A stretch of 64,000 nucleotides of DNA from Xiphophorus maculatus (Eukaryota; Chordata; Actinopteri; Cyprinodontiformes; Poeciliidae), in assembly GCF_002775205.1 (NCBI RefSeq), contig NC_036456.1, forward strand, positions 10,691,463 to 10,755,462, written 5' to 3'. How positions within the stretch are numbered: position 1 is the stretch's first letter; every line of letters starts with the position of its first letter. Under the pieces are notes generated by a model. The model was not told the origin of the DNA, did not search any database, and was given only the letters and a program-made list of their open reading frames with translations. The translations under genes were made by a program, and so were the position numbers. Shown piece by piece: positions 20,901 to 35,343 of the stretch.

Positions 20901-23900
20901 TATAAAACTTAGCGATAAGGATTGCAGCCGATTTTGATTTCCCTTTAACAACTGTAGGAAAATAAGATATAAGAACTTAATTCAAACGATCTCTTTAAAG
21001 TCTTCTGTGAGCAGTCATGAATTATTTAACAAAATTTCTGAAAGACATTCAGAAACTGAAAGACTGAATACATTCAGTCTTGTGGTTTTGTGCTCGAAGT
21101 GTTGCTCTCTCTCACTCTTTTGCAGACAAAGCAAACCATGTGGAGAAATACCTTCAGTTCTTCCTCTGACTGCATTTTTATACAGGCGAAGTTAGATAAA
21201 TTTGAGTCTTTTCCACTCTGTGACCAGTGAGGGCTGTTCTTCACGGCATCATAGCTTTTTTATATTTTAAGAAAAGCTTTTCCAGCTGAAAACCTGTTCT
21301 GGTAAAGATCCGCTCTGCTTTGTACATCTCTTAATTTATAAGGCCTAAAACATGTTGAAAAAATGCTTTTTTTATCCTTTCATTTAGAAAGGATTAAAAT
21401 GTGTTCATTTCTATCATTTATCCACAGCAGCAGAACCAGCACAAAGTGACATAAGCCCAAAGTTGAACAAAGTATTTGAGCGGCCATATGACACAGATTA
21501 GCCACAACATTGCCACAAACATTTCCTATAAATTACCCAAGCTTAAATATAAAAGCTTTCTGCTTTAAGTGCAATTTTAGTTCACTAGTGAATTCTTAAA
21601 TACACATTAAATTCAAAGTATTAAACAGAAATTGCCAAAATAAAAGGTTGTGTTTGCAGGTGACAGTTATCTGCAGCCGCAAAGCAACTGAAATGAGGGA
21701 AAAGTCCACACTTTTCTATTCTTTTATGGCTGTATTGCTCATAAAAGCAACAGTAAACCTGTTTGTGGCACAAGTTACTGTTTTAATATGTTTTTTCATT
21801 TATTTTCTACCCCTTATTCATGCTGACCTGGGCAGTTGCCTAAAAGTTGTTGCAAGTAGCAAAATCCAAATTTTAATACCGTTTTTAGCAGCAGCAGCAG
21901 CAGCTACATTCTGGAAAACACACGACTCCATGACAGACACACGCAAAAATAAATTATTGAACAACTTGAAAATAATTTTGACTGTCAACATGACGTTTAC
22001 GCTATAAATATATACATTTGTATGGTAACAGCTGATTCATTTCTCAAGTTTTTAAAATGAAAACAAATTTAAAAAGTGAAGAGCAGCGTTATCTAAAAGT
22101 ATATGATTAGGAAACGACACATGTGACGTTTATGATAGATTTTAAAACCGGAAAAGCAGAATTTTCAAATTCCAGTTGAAGGAATGGCATCACACTAAAT
22201 CGTTGGCGCTCACGATATCTACTTATGACCAACCATTTTAAATATGAAAACAACAACAAGGAACCTTATTAGCTAGTTCTGATAATGGTAAACACCTCAA
22301 CAATTAGCAAATCCTTTGGGATTTGATGCTCGTTTAGGCCCCCTGCTGGCCTGGAGGCCTCAGGCAGCACCTTCATTTGCTTATGCTTCAGACCAACTGT
22401 CCTGCTTTCTTATTTATTTACATTAATATCATCTAAAGACCCTATAAACTATCATTTCTACCAAAGAGATACAGTTAGAGCAAGAGATCTGTCAATTGTT
22501 TTGTAAGTGAAAGAAAGTGTTTGATGAATATATATAACAATGCCTGGATGGAGCACACTTTTCTGACATAATCAAAAGAAGGAAATTCTTCCTCTTTCCA
22601 AATCCCTCCTTTCTAATCTGCATACAGTTTCTTTTTGTCAGTACTTACTCATAGTGATGTAACACATTTACTTAAGCGGCACAAGTAAAACAGCAACAAA
22701 GCCTCATCAGTTACATCAAGACTCGGCGTTTCAAACATTTAAGGTTGTCTTTAATGAAATCATTCGCCTCCTTCTGGTCCATTTTGATGGATTTTAAGAG
22801 GTTGTTCTCTGCTCTGGATAAAACTTGGGAAAGTGTGAGCGCTCGTTCATCAAACACTGTTTCAGTAATCTCGTCACCTGCACGAATAAACACTGCAATA
22901 CGTGTCTGTGTTTGCATTTTCAGCTTTCATGATTGCTTGTCTAAGAGAGAGCGGTGCTGCCTCAGTGTGACAGCGCAGGGAGGGCTAAACATCTATGAAA
23001 AAGGTCAGTATCACCTGCAGACAGTTAACTGGAATAATAAGTGACTGATTCAGGTGTAAAGAATGAAGCTCGACAAGAGAGTTTTCGATAAAAGAGTACA
23101 AAAGCGGCTCTGACACACCTCCTTTCTTCTTAGAAACTAATCAGTGCATAACCTCCTATTGCTGCAAACACAACATCAGTTTTGTAACAATCGGCGCCAC
23201 AACTATTGTACTTATTTTACGCTGAAAAGGTGATGCTGAAAGGTGTTTTTTAATTACAAATCCAAAGGAAGTTGCTTTTCCTACCTGGTCTGTTTAATGA
23301 AAAATATTTGGTGGGTTTTCCAGCTCTGATCAGTCCTTCTCCTCTGCCTTCCCTGTCTAAATTAAAAACCCTCCAGAGCGTTAAGCGGCTCCGCCACGTC
23401 CTGCACGTCCCGGGGATCTGCCTCCTGTCCTCTTAGCGTGGGGGGAAGCTTCCGTGGCGCTGAACTCTAAATAGGCTGCTGTAATCCCCGGAGCATGCTG
23501 AATGGGCACGCCTGCTTTCTCTCCCTCCCTCCTTCCCTCCATTCAGCTTTCGCCATGTGCCGCCGACCTGCATGCTTCCTCCTGCATGCTCCGCATTGTT
23601 TTGCCTCCATGTGATCTGAAAGAACCTTATAAATAGCTGCAACTGTGTGAACTTTCCTATAGTTTTTTTTAAATGTTTTTCATAAAAATCCAGACATGTT
23701 GTTTTGAAGAGCTTGATTATCAAAGTTTAACCTAGTGATCGTTTAGTGAGGTCAAAGGTCTAAATTAAGTGCAATAACTTGACCCTGATCAGGTTTTTAA
23801 TGTGTGAAAGCTCTGAAATAAACTGGGGCAGCAGAAAGGTAGAAATTTTAAACATTTTCACAAAGCTGATAATAATAAAATGTAAGAGGAAGACGTCTGT

Positions 23901-26900
23901 AAGAATCAGTGGAAGCCCATCCTTGTTAGGATAGGATGACGCTTTCAGTGCTGTGAAGCTTTTTTTTCTTTTCTGTTTAACCACAAACAGAACATCAGCA
24001 TGACTGTCATTGTAACAATTAGCTGTTGGTCAGAACCATGGTGTGTGTCCATATATTTACAATCATCCTGTTGATTACAGGAGAATAAGGTTTCTGAGTT
24101 TACATGAACATATTTCCCGTCAGCGTAAAACTTATTAAAGTTGAACCAGGAGGTTAGTCTGGTACTTATTCTTTCTTAAACGGAGACTAGTTTTTAGGTT
24201 TCGCAAAAAAGTAGGAACACGTTGTGAACTTTACGGTTTCGAGAGATAAATTAGTCAGTTCCTGCTTCTCTAAATATCGTCAGAACAGCCCGGCAGGTTA
24301 CTGCCGAGTACAATCAGGGGGAGCTGTGAAATTCTGCAAACTGCCTCGACATCAACTGGATTTCGCTGAAGCTCCTGAATGTGGGCTGACGGATGCGGGT
24401 CATTTCGCTCCGTCTCTGTTTTGTGCTTTGGCAGTTTTTTTGTTTGCTTCCTGCCAGACTGTTTTGGGTAGGAAATGACAGCAAACTATTCCACCCCGTT
24501 TTGCGAAATCTATCTAAAGTCGACTAGAACGACTGTGAGATTCCAGCACATAATGCAAATGATAAGAGTTACGTTGGTTTGTAAAGTTGCAGCAAAAGAA
24601 AATGTAAAACATTTCCAGAAAGTATTGTACAGTAAAAAAAAACGTTCAAGAGATTTATTTAATTTGCACAATAATTTATTTTTAGATGTAACTAAAGTTA
24701 TTATAATTATAATATCATCAGAAATAAAGTGAAATAGGTACAAAAACCCCAATTAGAGAAAGAAAAGCAATCCTTAATGTGTGTGAACAAGAGTTTGAAC
24801 GGTAAACGAGTCCAGGTGTTGAAGGAGAAGGATTTTAAGTAACCTGGCATCGATCATGAAGAGGCAACAGGGAGGATGGAGACGAGTGTCAGCAGACACT
24901 TCAGACACTTCTGATAAAAGCATGGCTGCTGTAGTGAGTATTTCCGTCATGATTATTCTTTGAAAGACCATAGAAACTGTCAAGAGACACCAGACTCTGA
25001 CTGAGGAACCGTTTACTCGAACTTAAGTTGAACATCAGCAGCAAATGTCCAAGTTGTTCAGTTTTGATTTGCCTGTTATAACCTTACAACACATAGACAA
25101 ATCTGTTTCTGTACCTGTCTACATCAACCAATACTACAGAGTCACTATCAGCTACAGCAAAGGGTCTGCAACCTGTCACCTGTTAGTAACGTTAGGCAAA
25201 AATTTGAAGGAAAAAAAAAACAACAACTAATGTTTTAAATATAGATATAAAAATGCAGTTCTTTTCTGGAATATTTGCATTGAATTTCCTTAACTAAAAC
25301 ATACTAAATAACCAGTAAAATTTTGAAGTTGTCTTTTTTCAAAATGTCCTGTTTGTGTCCTCAAGCAAGTTTTAGCCAATTTAGCTGAACTGAGGGCAAA
25401 AATGACTCCCTGGATTATACAAATCAATAAAATGAAAGGCAGCAGAAGGAAGAAAAAAATTATCTTATCTTATCCGCTTTCGTCCCAAGAACAAAAACAA
25501 TAGGGGTTAAAAAATAAAAACACACTGCTACGTTTTCTAATGTCAAAGGAAACTCTAATGTCATTCTGCTGCTGCTGATTGGGACAAAGTGGTTTTTTTT
25601 TGTTTGTTTGTTTTTTTGTTGCACCTATTGAGTCTTTCTGTGATAAACACAGAAAGCCCAGTGGCCTGTATTAGGAAAATATTGAGGGCAGGCGAGTTAG
25701 TGGTTCAGTCCAGTGGAAATTTACCCGAATGATGTCTGAGACTGAGTCTGATCCCGCTGGTCTGAAATCAAAGGAATCGATTTGAGAGAAAGCAGGCACG
25801 GCTCAGAAAGCCGCTCCTGCACGGCGACTTGAAAAAGCTTTTAATCCGTGTGCAGACGTTCATTTTCACAGCTTTGTTCACCCCAATCCAAACATGTTCA
25901 CATGGATATTGTGTGGCTACAACAAGAACTCGTATTCGGAAAACAGTGTGACGAGAGCGTGTTTTAACAAAGAGCTTTTATTGTCAAAATCACAAAGACG
26001 ATTAAAAAAATTAATTTTTTCATTTGTTCAACATTCATGCTGCTTTGTTACTGTCTTATGTATGATTATAGTTGAGTGTTTTTTTTAAACTTAGTCTAAA
26101 AATAACAGCATTAAGGCAGGAATTTGTCAGATTTAAAGTACATTAACTGAGACACAAAAGCTAAATCTGTAATTTGGGCTAACAGCGATATAGTGCCTTT
26201 ACGTTTCATTAAACTTTTTCACATGTTTTGACGTTAAATCCAAAAGCTTCAGCACATTTAATCAGGATTTGATGTGCTGGAACCACACATAGATCTGAGC
26301 TTTGACTAGGACATTCTAACACAGGGATATGCTTTGACCCATCCTTCCTCTTTTTGACTCTGAACCTCTTGGTTGAATTGGATTTTACTAACAAGAACAA
26401 CAGGAAAAACAATGTGCTCTTTTCCCTCACGTCACAATTATGTCTAGGTCTGTTACAGGAAATCCCACTAAATATGCAGAAATGTCCGTTTTATGTACGG
26501 ACATATCAAAGAAGGCACAGATTGTGTTTCGAGATCATGGTGAACGTGCGTGTTACTGATTATTCATCGTGTCTCCAGATCGATGTTTTGCCTCTTTGTG
26601 CTCTCCGCCCTCCAGATCTACAGCTGTGGATGTGGGTGAAGGGCAGGCGTGCTTCAGTGGAATAATGTGTCTAATTTTAAATCTGCTGTCTGACGATGAA
26701 CTGCAGGCCGATCAGGATTCAAGTTAGCTAAACTCATCATGACCTCTAAGAAGAAAAAGCTAAAATTATTAGACAATCTCAAATAAATGCTTAAATTACC
26801 AACTAAAATCAAGGATTTTCTCTTCTTCTTTTCATTCATCGATGTTCACATTTTCACAAAGATTTTTGCCAAGTGATAGTGATTGCGTAGTAATTTTGCT

Positions 26901-27380
26901 ACCTTGATGCATGCGTGCAGCGCCTTCCTGTCCTTCTAAGGTGATAAGTGCTGCTGCCAGTCTGCTGGAGGCTGAAATATTACTATGAGATAACAGCATG
27001 CAGCTTCACATGAGTCGTAAGTTCAGGTATTGGGATCTAATAAAACCTGAACCACTGGCCTCAAGCGCCCTTGTGATATCAGACACTGTGAGCTAAAAGT
27101 GGAAACTAGCATTGTCACGTTTCTGGAGCCACAACCTGAGGGATTTATTGGACCTCTGCTAATTAAATCTCCATGGCTCCTGCTCAGCTGACCAAAAGGG
27201 TTGAATAGAAGACCAAAGTTTAACTATCGATCAAAACAACTCATACAAAGACGGAACAATTCAGGTAAATTGAATATTTAGTAGTCATGACCCTTATACT
27301 TACCTTTTTATGCATTAATGCACATGTCAGTTTTGGACAAAAACATTTGATTTAATTATGAAGTAATAATAATCAGTCAC
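17957..27380. other. Gene-poor stretch; no gene firmly supported
   Basis: Mostly AT-rich non-coding DNA. It contains a 15-bp-arm hairpin at 18311-18353, a weak small reading frame at 22711-22917 (minus), and a repeat fragment at 26205-26350. No splice-bounded exon with recognisable homology was found, although upstream exons of the minus-strand gene ending at 9263 could be hidden here. Confidence 0.5.
26205..26350. repeat. Second fragment of the old interspersed repeat family
   Basis: Blocks such as 'GATCTGAGCTTTGACTAGG', 'ACATTCTAACACAGG' and 'ATATGCTTTGACCC' match the same decayed fish repeat type interrupted at 9.7-17.3 kb. No coding capacity. Confidence 0.45.
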
Positions 27381-27389
27381 TTCTAGTGT

Positions 27390-27690
27390 TGTTTGTGCAG
27401 CTAAAGGTGTTCCCCAGGGATCTGTTCTGGGGCTCCTCTGTATTTTCTATATCAGCCGTCTTAATATGTGCCAGTTTCCATCTTTATGCTGACGATGCTG
27501 TTAGATCCACTCCTTATGCTTCAACAGCTCCTGCTGAACATTTTTGAAAATGTCCAGCAGACTTTGTGAAATTCTAAGCTTGTTTTGGATGATAGAAAGC
27601 AAAATAATGCGGTTTTTCAAGTCAAAATCAAAACTGGTGCTGCAGAGGTTGAGTTAGTGTTTACATAGAAAGGGTCATGGAGCAACTGGT
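27390..27690 (+). mobile_element. LINE reverse-transcriptase relic
   Basis: Translated pieces show the non-LTR RT motif GVPQGSVLG (from 27406) and, in a shifted frame, YADD (27485-27496). Stops and at least one frameshift lie between and after them. The order and spacing fit a CR1/L2/Rex-type LINE of fish. The copy is dead and truncated at both ends. Confidence 0.7.
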
Positions 27691-28375
27691 AGAAATTCAC
27701 TGGAGCTCAGTTTATTGATTATATTTGGTCTTATCTTTATTTTGTGGCTCATTACAGTGGTTTTTATGAATTTGCTTGGATATAGATTTGTAATTTATAT
27801 GAATGCCTTTTTTTAGGCATTCATATACATATTTCTACATGTGGTGCCAGTAAACCTGGCCCCGCACTTGTTTAAAAATAAACAAAAACATCAAACTCAC
27901 TTGCTTAAATACACTTGCTCAGTTCTTAAATACATCTCAGTGATCTCTGTTATAAAACTTGAAGATGAATCAAAAAGGTCAAACTAATGCATGCTTTATT
28001 CCAACACTGATTGATCTGCTTGCTTTGAGTAAAGATTGAACCACTTTATGAAGCCATTCTTGACATTCTACCTTCATATCTAACATCAAAAATCGCATAA
28101 ACTTACAAAATGTGTTAATGCCACCAGCTCATACCAAGGGAAGTGTAAACAAACGTTTAAATATTCTGCTCTACATTTTTGAAATTGGCACAGAAATCAG
28201 ATGAATCTGAAGGATCTTGCCCTATTGGCTGAGTTTATGCCTGTTTTAGACATTTAAGCATCTGGAGTTAAATGTTTTGATTGATGATTTTGCTCAGACG
28301 TTGGCCAGCCACATCGGCACATCTGACTATTCAGGTTTATTACTTACACTGTCAGTCGCCCTTTATGCTTTTAAA

Positions 28376-28440
28376 TGTGTGTGTGTGTGTGTATGCGTGT
28401 GTGCGTGTGTGTGTGTGTGTGTGTGTCTGTGTGTGTGTAT
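28376..28440 (+). repeat. (TG)n microsatellite
   Basis: TG dinucleotide run interrupted by TATGCG and CTG variants. Confidence 0.95.
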
Positions 28441-30093
28441 CTGTGCCGGTGTCATCTTGGCCAGGCGACTTGTCATTTAGATTTTAAATCTCAAGAGTTT
28501 GTCCTGGTTATATAAGGCTTACTTTTTAAAAAAAACATTAAATAGAACATTTAGTTAATATGCAGCCGCCCTGTGAGTTTAAATTCAAATCAGAAATAAA
28601 TTAAAATGTCACTCAGAGGAGGTATTTTGAGGATCAGGATGGAACCGGTCTTTTCCGCCTGCAGCCATACGTCCTCCTCCCTCCTTCCTCCTCTCAGTTT
28701 GTTCCCACACTCACAGCCTGCTGTTGTTCAGGCTCCATGACGCTGGGACGAACTGGCTGAGGTCGCTCACTGCTGGTTCCCTTTCTGTCCCCTCCCTCAA
28801 TACATCGCGTCACCTCCGTCAAATATCTGGAACGCAGTGTACATTAGCAGCCTGTTTATGTAATTATTACTGATTTCATAAATCAAAAAAGAAAAGCTGA
28901 CTGGCAGCTTAATTTTTATGTGGTGTGTATTTCCACCACAAAAATACTGTGGAAATGAGACATGATGTTGGCCGTGGAGGTCTGTACGTCTCATTTTAAT
29001 TTCTCAGATGCCTAGAATCCAAATAGTTTGGGATTTATTAGGCGATCACATTTTTTAAGCAAATTACTATTATTATTCCTTTATATATATATAATGAACT
29101 GTGTGACGTAGAGTTAGCTACATGGTTTGTTTGGTGGCCTGCTGCTCTCCTACTGACTCAAACTTCAACTTTATAAAGTCAACAAAGAGGCCGATGTAAT
29201 GATGATGAATTTTTCAGACAAGAGTAAAATAAAAATAAAAGTGAACTGACCTGTACCAATGTACCTGTGTCAATAAATCTGTACATTTGTCATATATCAT
29301 TCAGTTGTTCAATTTCTCCTGCAGCTGCATTGTGTATCTACAAACATCGGTGTGCTTTAAAATATTGAAGAGTTTTTAACTAATAAATCTGATCCGTTAT
29401 ATATGACTTTATGATTAAAATGGTCTGAGGATGAAGTCACACAACGATAAAGACAGAAGAACTGAAAGAAAATCCTACTTCGTAAGAGCAAATCGGTCTT
29501 TCAGTTCAACCAGTCTTAAAGTCAACTATCAAATATTGTCTGAAAATGTGCATTTAAAAAAAAAATCTTTTATATTTTGTCTTCAGATTTTGTCCATTCC
29601 TCATGTCGGCCTGGCTGGTGATAGTATCAACATCCATGGAGAACAAGGTTGGTTATCTTTGGCCACTGTAAGTTATTTCACACTTTCTCCACATATTAAT
29701 ATCTAAAAATAAAAGTGTAAACCATCCATTTTAGTGTGCGCTAATTCACACTTTGGTCAAACGCTTGCATAATCTGAGACCGAATGGATTTGTTTTGGTC
29801 ATCGGGTCGCTTTGCAGCTCAGTCTGAGTCACTCAGCGCGAGGCTGAAAACAAATTACCGGGTGGTTGATGCTGCTGAGCCATCAGAGATGAGTGTTTTG
29901 GTCAGAAAGTGAGTAAAGCTGCAGGTGACAGCATGACTGAGCTGCGAGATTTCATCCAAAACGCAAAAAGGGGAACAGAAAGTCATCCAGAGCAAATGTT
30001 TTGTTTTTACTTCTCTGGTTCGAAGCGGTCGGTTCTTCACTGGCTTTTTATTCAGGCCTGAGAAGAAACCCCGTCCCCATTTTAGCCTCTTTT

Positions 30094-30128
30094 GTCCCAC
30101 AGTTCTTTGTGCCAAAGAACTGTGGGAC
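30094..30128. repeat. Perfect hairpin, 15-bp arms
   Basis: Arms GTCCCACAGTTCTTT (30094-30108) and its exact reverse complement (30114-30128) flank a 5-nt loop. One more base pair (30093/30129) extends it. No associated gene recognised. Confidence 0.85.
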
Positions 30129-30966
30129 ACTTCCTCCTTCCTTGCTTTGTGCTCCACATTATATAAGAGGACTGCACAGCACTGGCTGATTAGCAAGGAG
30201 AACTGATCACACTGTTTAACTCTTACTGTGTAAAACAGGACATAACATGACGTTTTTCCTTTTTCCCCCTTGGCTGCATGTTTATAGAGCAGGTGAACCT
30301 GTATGCATAATTTAGACTCTTTTAGGATAGGTTCATCCAAACACGTACACCTGTTTCTTGTTTTTGTTTCCCTGATATTTCCCTCAATTTTGCCTTTTTA
30401 AACTTAATAATATAGGATAATCTTTATTTTGTTAACAATTGCAACACACATGGGTCTCGTTTTGATCAAATCTGTGTTAAAAACGCAATTTGAGAACAAT
30501 TTCAATTAAACAATTCAGGTTGAGGGAAGCGTTCATCTAGGCGTCTCCTACTTTCTGAAAGCTTTGGGTTATTTGGCCTCTCGGCAGACCCGGTCTATAT
30601 TTACCTCAGCTTTATAACAGGGTTTTAGCTTGAAAGTTAGGTAACAATTACCAAGAAGCGGCTCCATGGCAACAAAAGATTATGAGCTTAACCTGCACCT
30701 AAACTAACAGGAACTGCCTGTGCAGATACAGCGTCAGCTGCAGCGTTCACAGTGGCCACAGGAGGCGCTCTGACCTTTTGACCCTGTCTCGATCGGTAAT
30801 CCTGTTAGAGCTGGCTTGTCTAACTGCAGGGGCCACAGCGAGGGGCGGGGGGGGAGTAATTGACAGAGATTCCTCTGAGTGAAGGAGCAGAACGTCCCAG
30901 ATGGGATAATCACAGCGAGGGGACAGTACAGACGATTCATAGCCGCATCTCTGATTGTGTTTACAG

Positions 30967-30990
30967 GCGTGTGTGTGTGTGTGTGTGTGC
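30967..30990 (+). repeat. (GT)n microsatellite
   Basis: Short uninterrupted GT run. Confidence 0.9.
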
Positions 30991-32529
30991 ACGTTTGTCC
31001 TGGCACAATGTCACGTGGACTAATCTGTGCACAATGCACGCAGCAAGGTCCAAACCCAGTTAATGGAGCTTGGAGAAAAAGAATGGGTCAAAAAAAAAAA
31101 AAAAAACTGGGTTAAATTTGGCAAGATTTGGCAAACATTTGTGCCCATAAAGAACAATATGCAATTAATATTGCTTTGCTTTTCTTACACCAGTTTCCTC
31201 ACAATAAAAAAATCAGCAAACTAACGAGAAAACCTCAGTTTGAATTTTATTTTAATTCTCTGTTTCAGTATTTTTGACATTTAGCAAATAAAAGGCATGT
31301 TTTTGTAAAAAAAAAAAAAGTTTAATCAGTGAGAGGAAAAAAGATGAACAAACGTTTTATACGGCGTGTGTGTCTAAATATATGGTTTCTACGGTAACCG
31401 GCCGGTAAAAATAAACTGGTACACTATGGTTTTAGTACCGCTGAATTAGGAGGAGGAAATTGTTGTTTATAGCTACGAAGTGACACGTGAGTGTTAAGTT
31501 ACATTATGATCTGGGTTTAGCAGGACGTCAGACATGAAAAAAAAAAGTTTCATACAGAACTCAAGAAACCCAAACGAGGCCAAAGCTCATTAAATGAAGA
31601 GGAAATGTTCAGGTTGATGACGACAACAAGTCAGATTTCACCAAAGTGACTCAAATTGAACAGATTGTTCTTTGAAGTAGATGAATAGTTTAAAACATGC
31701 ATGTAAAACTCACAACGCTTTTTCAATCAATCAGTGGATCTTAAGGCAACAACGCTAAAACTGAAGGCGTCCTGAATAAAAGAAACCAGAAACTAAATCT
31801 TCTCAGAAAGGCTGAAGATGGGTCCGTTTTGTATTTAAATACCTACCTGCCATGTTGGGTTTTACTTTACTTGTGCAAAGGTATAATTTAGGATTATTTT
31901 TGCGAAAGTTAGACCTCTTAGTAGAACTGGAGCTTCTATCAAAATGTGACCCCGAGTCCATTTTAAAAATGGTATTTTTATTTTAGTTCGGTTTTCTTGC
32001 CTTGCTGGTCCTGATGGTGATAACCTTCATTATTGTGTTTGAACACAACAACTGTTTTGTCTGCATCAGTAAACACAACATGACCTTCTAACGCCACCAT
32101 CCTACAAACTGACATAATTTTGGACTCTGTGACCCGTACAGCTTTGTCAGACAGCTTTGGGTTCAGGGACATTTTAAAAAACCTAATGAAGACGTGATTG
32201 AGTGTATTTAAATTACAGCTGTAGGTTTAGAAAGCATAAAATGACTCAGTTCAGACTTAAACTTTTATTTTAGGGTAGAAATAGTGAGTTGATGATATAA
32301 AAAAAAATTTAAAACCCAGAAACACAGGATTTAAGTTTTCTTAGCTCAATTTGGAAACAGTAGATCAAGATATTGTATCTTTGGTCTCATTATAAACGTT
32401 AACTGTGAACAGGTTGAAATCGACTTCATCAAAAACGTATCGTTCTGTTTGAGTAAAGACTTGGTGGATTTCATCGTTCTGTTTGCTAATTTAGCTTCAC
32501 TGTAAAACATATTTGTTTCTATTGAATAT

Positions 32530-33009
32530 CCCTTTCATGCATAGTGGTCACTACAGTGGACAGCTTTCTAAAAGCCATTTTCTTGTGCTTCCTGTGGATT
32601 TTTATGTTATAAATGCACACAGACCACTGAAGTGGACGCTAATGCATCATAAAATATACCATCAACTACTGGCCATCAGCTGCAAATGCAAGAAATAATT
32701 TTTGTTAAATACAATATGGCCGACAGACAAAAAAGCATAAGAACCGACCCGGTCCCTCCTTCTACTGTAGACGACTCTTGCAAGTAAAAAAAATATTGTG
32801 ACATCAGATAACCCCTAAGGAACAATACTACTGATGTATTTTTCAAATAACAACTTTGTATTTGGACAAAATTACAATTGATCACATAAAAATAAAAAAA
32901 ATATTTTTTACAAAAAAAATGTCCTAGCTTTTTTATGCCTTAAGAAAAAAATTTTAAAAAATGGAAAAATAATTCTGACACAAAGGATCATAATTCATGC
33001 ATGAAAGGG
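32530..33009. mobile_element. piggyBac-like non-autonomous element
   Basis: The left end starts CCCTTTCATGCATAGTGG; the right end is ...GCATGAAAGGG followed by TTAA (33010-33013). The outer 13 bp are inverted repeats (CCCTTTCATGCAT). The TTAA target and CCC/GGG ends fit piggyBac-type elements; the left flank (ATAT) has lost its TTAA. The 480-bp element has no transposase frame. Confidence 0.65.
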
Positions 33010-33013
33010 TTAA

Positions 33014-35343
33014 AGTCCCAAACTTTTAGAGATGTTTCATTGGATTGTGTCCTTGTTGTTTAATGTCTGCCTACATTATGCATTATAGAGCCATCAGCAG
33101 GACGATCAAATGAAACATTAAAAAAGTTTATTTGTTGAGGAATTATTTCAGCACTTGTGCTCATTTGTTCCATAACATCTTAGTTGGAAATAATAGGATA
33201 ATCACAAACAACGAAGTTATTACAGTCTTCTTTCTCCCCAAACAATTTACAGCTTCTCTGATTTTACTCTTTACAGGTAAATGTTTGAGTAAAATGAACA
33301 TTGCTCCTTTATTCTACGAACTGCTGACAACGTGTCTCTGAAGTTGCAAGCAAAAATTTAGAATTTAATTTGCAGAAAATGAAAAATGGTCAAAATAACC
33401 AAAAAGATGCAGTGCTTTCAGACCTCAAATAATGCAAAGAAAACAAGTTATTTGTTTAGAAACAACAATACTAATGTTTGAACTCAGGAAGAGTTCAGAG
33501 ATCAATGTTTGGTGGAAAAAATCAGGAGGTTCAGTGCAATGGTCTCTTAATTTTTTTCAGAGCTGTATGTTATATTTTCCAAAATTTGCTTATTTATTCA
33601 TTTATTTACAACAACCCATACAGACGTCTAAGGAGCATCCTATTGGTGTGGAGAAGCGGTGACTACTCTTGTCTCCAACGTGATGAAGGAGATCCTCACT
33701 ACGTTTTAAGGTAAAACAGAGCAACTTGAAGAGAGAGCTAATTTCAGTCTTTTGTTGGCTAAATGTCTTAAAATAGAGCTTGTCTTTTAGAAAACAAATT
33801 CTCATATTCTCATTTAAGATCTAAATAATTCTTGTGAGGTTTCCTTACCCAGTCATTTTCAGCTGGTAAACATTGAGGGATGAAGCTAAACACAATAGTG
33901 TGCGAACACAGCTACATTCAACAAGTGGAGTTTTTATTGGGTTCAGTAATGATCTGCCACCAGAACACATGAGCAAAATAAAAAGTACAAAATGGAGTAA
34001 AAGGGTGGACACTTTTGCAAAGTGAAACAAATTAAAAGAAAATAAACATATTATAGGTTATTCAGCAAAACATTTGAGCCAAGAGTCACATTGCCAGAGG
34101 TGATGGACGATCTCTGCAGGATTCTCCTCTGCTTCACCTTTATAGTCCACTTTCACTCTGCAATGGCACAAAAGCCACATGTTTATATACTTTTCTTTCC
34201 ATTGACAGGCAGTTCAGGCTGTGAGCTGTTAATAAGTGTGAGCTCGGTGTTAATGTGTACCATTTTGATGGCACAGTTCACTCATGAATGTTTTGACAGC
34301 TCACGAACATGTGGCCACTGCTGGACGTCTCTACGTGACGTTTTAGCCACTAATGTCGGATCTGAAGGGTAATTGTTAAACTCGAAGCAGCGCAGACGGG
34401 TTTCCCTCAATATTTGACTTGTACGGAAAGAAATCCTTCTCGATGCGTTCATTTTTGTCGGTATTTTGGAAGTACTATAAATTGAAATTAGACAATTTCA
34501 TTCATATTTGCGTTTCAAAAATGTTACTATCTTTATTAATGACTGACACATATGAAAGATGTGTCTTTTCACAATATTTTGCCATTTCAGACATATTCTT
34601 TTCTGCGTTAATGCACACAGGAACAACTCCTACAGCAAAAACACCGTTTTTAAATATTGATGCCTTTGTAAAGCTTTATTTCTTACACAAAAGACTAACA
34701 TCTTCCTTCCAGTGTACTTATTAATTAATTTCCCTTTGTAATTAGGTCATTTTGATGAATACAGGGATAAGTAATCATAATAAATATAATTGATATTGAT
34801 TACATAAGATTTTTTTATCACTTGTTATTTTGAATTTAGTTGGTTGTGATCCTTTATGGACCGGTTGATTGTAATAGTTGTGCAGGTTTGCACAATTTCT
34901 TTTTGCAACATTGTGAATGCATTGTGTTCGTGCATAATTACAGATAAAAACACATTAGATCAATTATGTTCCAGCGGTGTCGTCATCAAACAATTGCATG
35001 CATTTAAATTTCAGTTCAGAAGTGATTTAGAATCATGCTGACATGCTTGATTGCGCTACAGAAAATAAAACTGGACAAAAGCATGAGACATTTCTCGCCT
35101 GCTTAATGTTTAATTTTGTTTGCTTTTATTGAAATTTGCAAATAATTGATTTGTTGACATGGATTGTTGTTCATGGATCTCACCTGACACGATGATCCTT
35201 TCAAAGCTTCATGATATTCTTTTTATTTTTTCTGTGTAAAACATGGCAATAAATGAGAGCACGTCAGGTAACTGTTTCCTGTTTAGTGGAACAATTCCTG
35301 CCAATTCACACACAGAGTTAAGACAGATTCAAAACTCATGCAC
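33014..35343. other. Intergenic DNA downstream of tm4sf5; no gene supported
   Basis: AT-rich sequence. The part just below 35344 is the likely tm4sf5 3' UTR, with a minus-strand AATAAA-type signal possible around 35222-35229. Nothing else recognised. Confidence 0.5.

Larger units (their letters stand above)
28441..32529. other. Non-coding stretch; no gene supported
   Basis: AT-rich DNA with poly-A runs (for example near 31091 and 31308), small hairpins and the GT run. Short reading frames here have no recognisable family and no consistent splice context. Confidence 0.5.

Noticed and set aside
27406-27496. Functional reverse transcriptase
   Set aside because: GVPQGS and YADD are in different frames with stops between them; a dead LINE piece.
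31978-32172. 64-codon minus-strand frame (MSLNPKLSDKAV...)
   Set aside because: No recognisable family, no convincing splice context and no composition shift from its surroundings.
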